Shown here in pieces: positions 57,350 through 58,441 of a stretch of DNA of 58,441 bases. This DNA is from Gammaproteobacteria bacterium HGW-Gammaproteobacteria-4 (GTDB lineage: Bacteria; Pseudomonadota; Gammaproteobacteria; Xanthomonadales; Xanthomonadaceae). Under the pieces are notes generated by a model. That model saw only the letters and a list, made by a program, of their open reading frames with translations. It searched no databases and was not told the DNA's origin. Location: NCBI GenBank assembly GCA_002839995.1, contig PGZC01000015.1, positions 1 to 58,441 of the forward strand, written 5' to 3'. The translations under genes were made by a program, and so were the position numbers. Numbering within the stretch: position 1 is the first letter of the stretch; each line of letters opens with the position of its first letter.

Positions 57350-58195
57350 ATGGATTTAAGGCAATTGCGACTAACCCAGGCACCCCGCACGACCAAAGGC
57401 ATCATATTTCTGCTGGTTGGCTTCCAGGTCGCAATCGGAGCTTTCTGCAGCTACTTGTTTTTGCAGTCCGATGCAACGCGACTTGAACTCATTCAGGCAG
57501 CGGCTTACGCCCTCGGCGCGGGCGTTCCGCTGTTCGCGCTGGCGCTTATTCTGGCCACCGTTCGTTCTGGATTTCGCGCAATCGAGAACAAGATCACCGA
57601 AATTTTTGTTGACTTGATCCCCAAAAAATTGAGTCAACTCGATCTGTGTTACCATGATTTTTCCCAAAGCATGATCGAATATCGAGGCCGACGCCTCCGC
57701 GCCTCGCGACTGAAACCAAAGCATGTCCCTGCGAAAGTCGCGGTCAGTCTGACTGGAAACGCATCCAACGCCTACTACTCGGTCGAAGCGACTCATTTCG
57801 ACAAACACCTGAAACTCTGGCTTACAGTGGACTTGAAGCTCAGTCAGGCGACGATTTGTTTGTTTGTACCTTCCTCAAACCTCGCGACGGGTCAGAGCAT
57901 CTCCGACTATTGCCCTTCCACGCTGCACGGCGCCAGAACCAGCGGCGGCTATGTCGTCGATCCCGTGGAGATTTCCGAGAGCATTGGCGGATCGCCCATG
58001 CGCAAACTGATACTCAGGCGTGAGTTCGTTTCCGACGAGTTCCTTTGGAATTCGTCGGCCACATATGCTTTCATTTCCGACCTCGTACTGATGATCGCCT
58101 CGTTCATGAAAGAGTGCGCGCCATTGCTTGCAACCAATCCCGAGGGATCATCGTCCATCGCTCAGCCAGCGGTTACACCACCAGCGCAGGCATGA
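57350..58195 (+). CDS. Unrecognised membrane protein
   Basis: A 281-residue protein I do not recognise. AGGAG precedes ATG 57350. Two membrane helices (residues about 16-38 and 50-68, VGFQVAIGAFCSYLFLQ; GAGVPLFALALILATV) are followed by a soluble domain of about 190 residues rich in beta-type sequence and a Pro/Ala tail. Base composition is visibly lower in GC than the flanking genes and codon use is less biased, which suggests recent transfer. It sits between the pteridine reductase and folK genes, 20 bp after the former, and may be an insertion there. Confidence 0.7.
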   Translation: MDLRQLRLTQAPRTTKGIIFLLVGFQVAIGAFCSYLFLQSDATRLELIQAAAYALGAGVPLFALALILATVRSGFRAIENKITEIFVDLIPKKLSQLDLCYHDFSQSMIEYRGRRLRASRLKPKHVPAKVAVSLTGNASNAYYSVEATHFDKHLKLWLTVDLKLSQATICLFVPSSNLATGQSISDYCPSTLHGARTSGGYVVDPVEISESIGGSPMRKLILRREFVSDEFLWNSSATYAFISDLVLMIASFMKECAPLLATNPEGSSSIAQPAVTPPAQA

Positions 58196-58204
58196 CACTT
58201 GCCG

Positions 58205-58441
58205 TCACGGCTCTTTCGGTTTCGGGTCTGGATTGGATGCGCCCCAGCCCTCATGATCGAAACAAATGCGACTCATCCTGACCGACTCGCGATCACCTAT
58301 AGACATCGATTCCCAGATTTCCCGGAGCGTGCGACCCATGACCGGGTGAACGCATTGCGGCGCGATATCGACCATCGGTCGCAACACGAATGCCTGCTCC
58401 GCAAGCTCGGGGCGCGGAAGTTCGAGATTTCCGGGGCCTTT
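58205..58441 (-). CDS. folK: HPPK (folK), 3' part only
   Basis: The last 78 residues of 2-amino-4-hydroxy-6-hydroxymethyldihydropteridine pyrophosphokinase, which uses ATP to activate the pterin before dihydropteroate synthesis. The conserved block LELPRPELAEQAFVLRPMVD and IAPQCVHPVMGRTLREIWE matches the HPPK C-terminus (PHP.l..R.FVL.PL..iaP...hP..g). The tail after it (about 35 residues, ending NPDPKPKEP) is longer than usual. The N-terminal part and start lie beyond the window edge. Confidence 0.88.
   Translation of the reverse strand, partial: KGPGNLELPRPELAEQAFVLRPMVDIAPQCVHPVMGRTLREIWESMSIGDRESVRMSRICFDHEGWGASNPDPKPKEP

Overview
The window is GC-rich (roughly 65-68% by eye), densely coded bacterial chromosome. 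Several things point to a gammaproteobacterium of the Lysobacterales (Xanthomonadales), perhaps near Rhodanobacteraceae: groESL behind a CIRCE box, a speA-REPIN-speE block, a slt / NDUFA9-like / cca cluster, GTAG-type REP palindromes and TonB-rich envelope genes. This placement is inference from gene content. There is no rRNA or tRNA gene, no intact insertion sequence and no CRISPR array.

Layout. 1-906: groEL (cut by the window edge) and groES on the minus strand, with a CIRCE operator. 1-7 kb: dsbD-tlpA (periplasmic thiol redox), aroQ, accB-accC (fatty-acid synthesis entry). 6.7-10.7 kb: three paralogous thymidylate-kinase-like P-loop proteins around a membrane methyltransferase and a PAP2 phosphatase. 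10.8-15 kb: a 3-hydroxyisobutyrate dehydrogenase-type reductase, speA and speE, with two REPINs around speA. 15-22.6 kb: amtB-glnK, ubiK, comM and two cation/proton antiporters. 22.6-25.6 kb: a GNAT acetyltransferase, a SPOR protein and argS.

25.8-36.7 kb: a seven-gene TonB2-type energy-transduction operon (DUF3450, TtpC-like ExbB, ExbB, ExbD, TonB, TPR, TonB-dependent receptor). The receptor is frameshifted near its 3' end. A higBA-type toxin-antitoxin pair and a secreted beta-helix-like protein with a strong terminator follow. 36.9-39.9 kb: a LpxL-like acyltransferase and two PH-domain membrane proteins (YdbS/YdbT type).

39.9-43.6 kb: an MmeI-like fused restriction-modification gene invaded by CCCTCACCC/CCTCTCCC palindromes. 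One insertion is in frame inside the methyltransferase domain. A second carries a DUF559 (Vsr-like) endonuclease gene, severs the enzyme's C-terminus and changes its frame. This repeat-plus-nuclease cassette is the best candidate for an undescribed mobile system here. 43.7-43.9 kb: a 247-bp MITE-like element with inverted ends and a perfect 8-bp target duplication.

44.1-48.3 kb: slt, NDUFA9-like reductase, cca. 48.5-49.3 kb: a BrnT/BrnA-type toxin-antitoxin pair. 49.4-51.8 kb: a compact mercury-resistance unit (merR, mer operator, merC, merA). 51.8-58.4 kb: a VanZ-like protein, MidA-type methyltransferase, membrane-anchored glycosidase-like protein, MscS/YbdG channel, pteridine reductase, an unrecognised membrane protein and the 3' part of folK.
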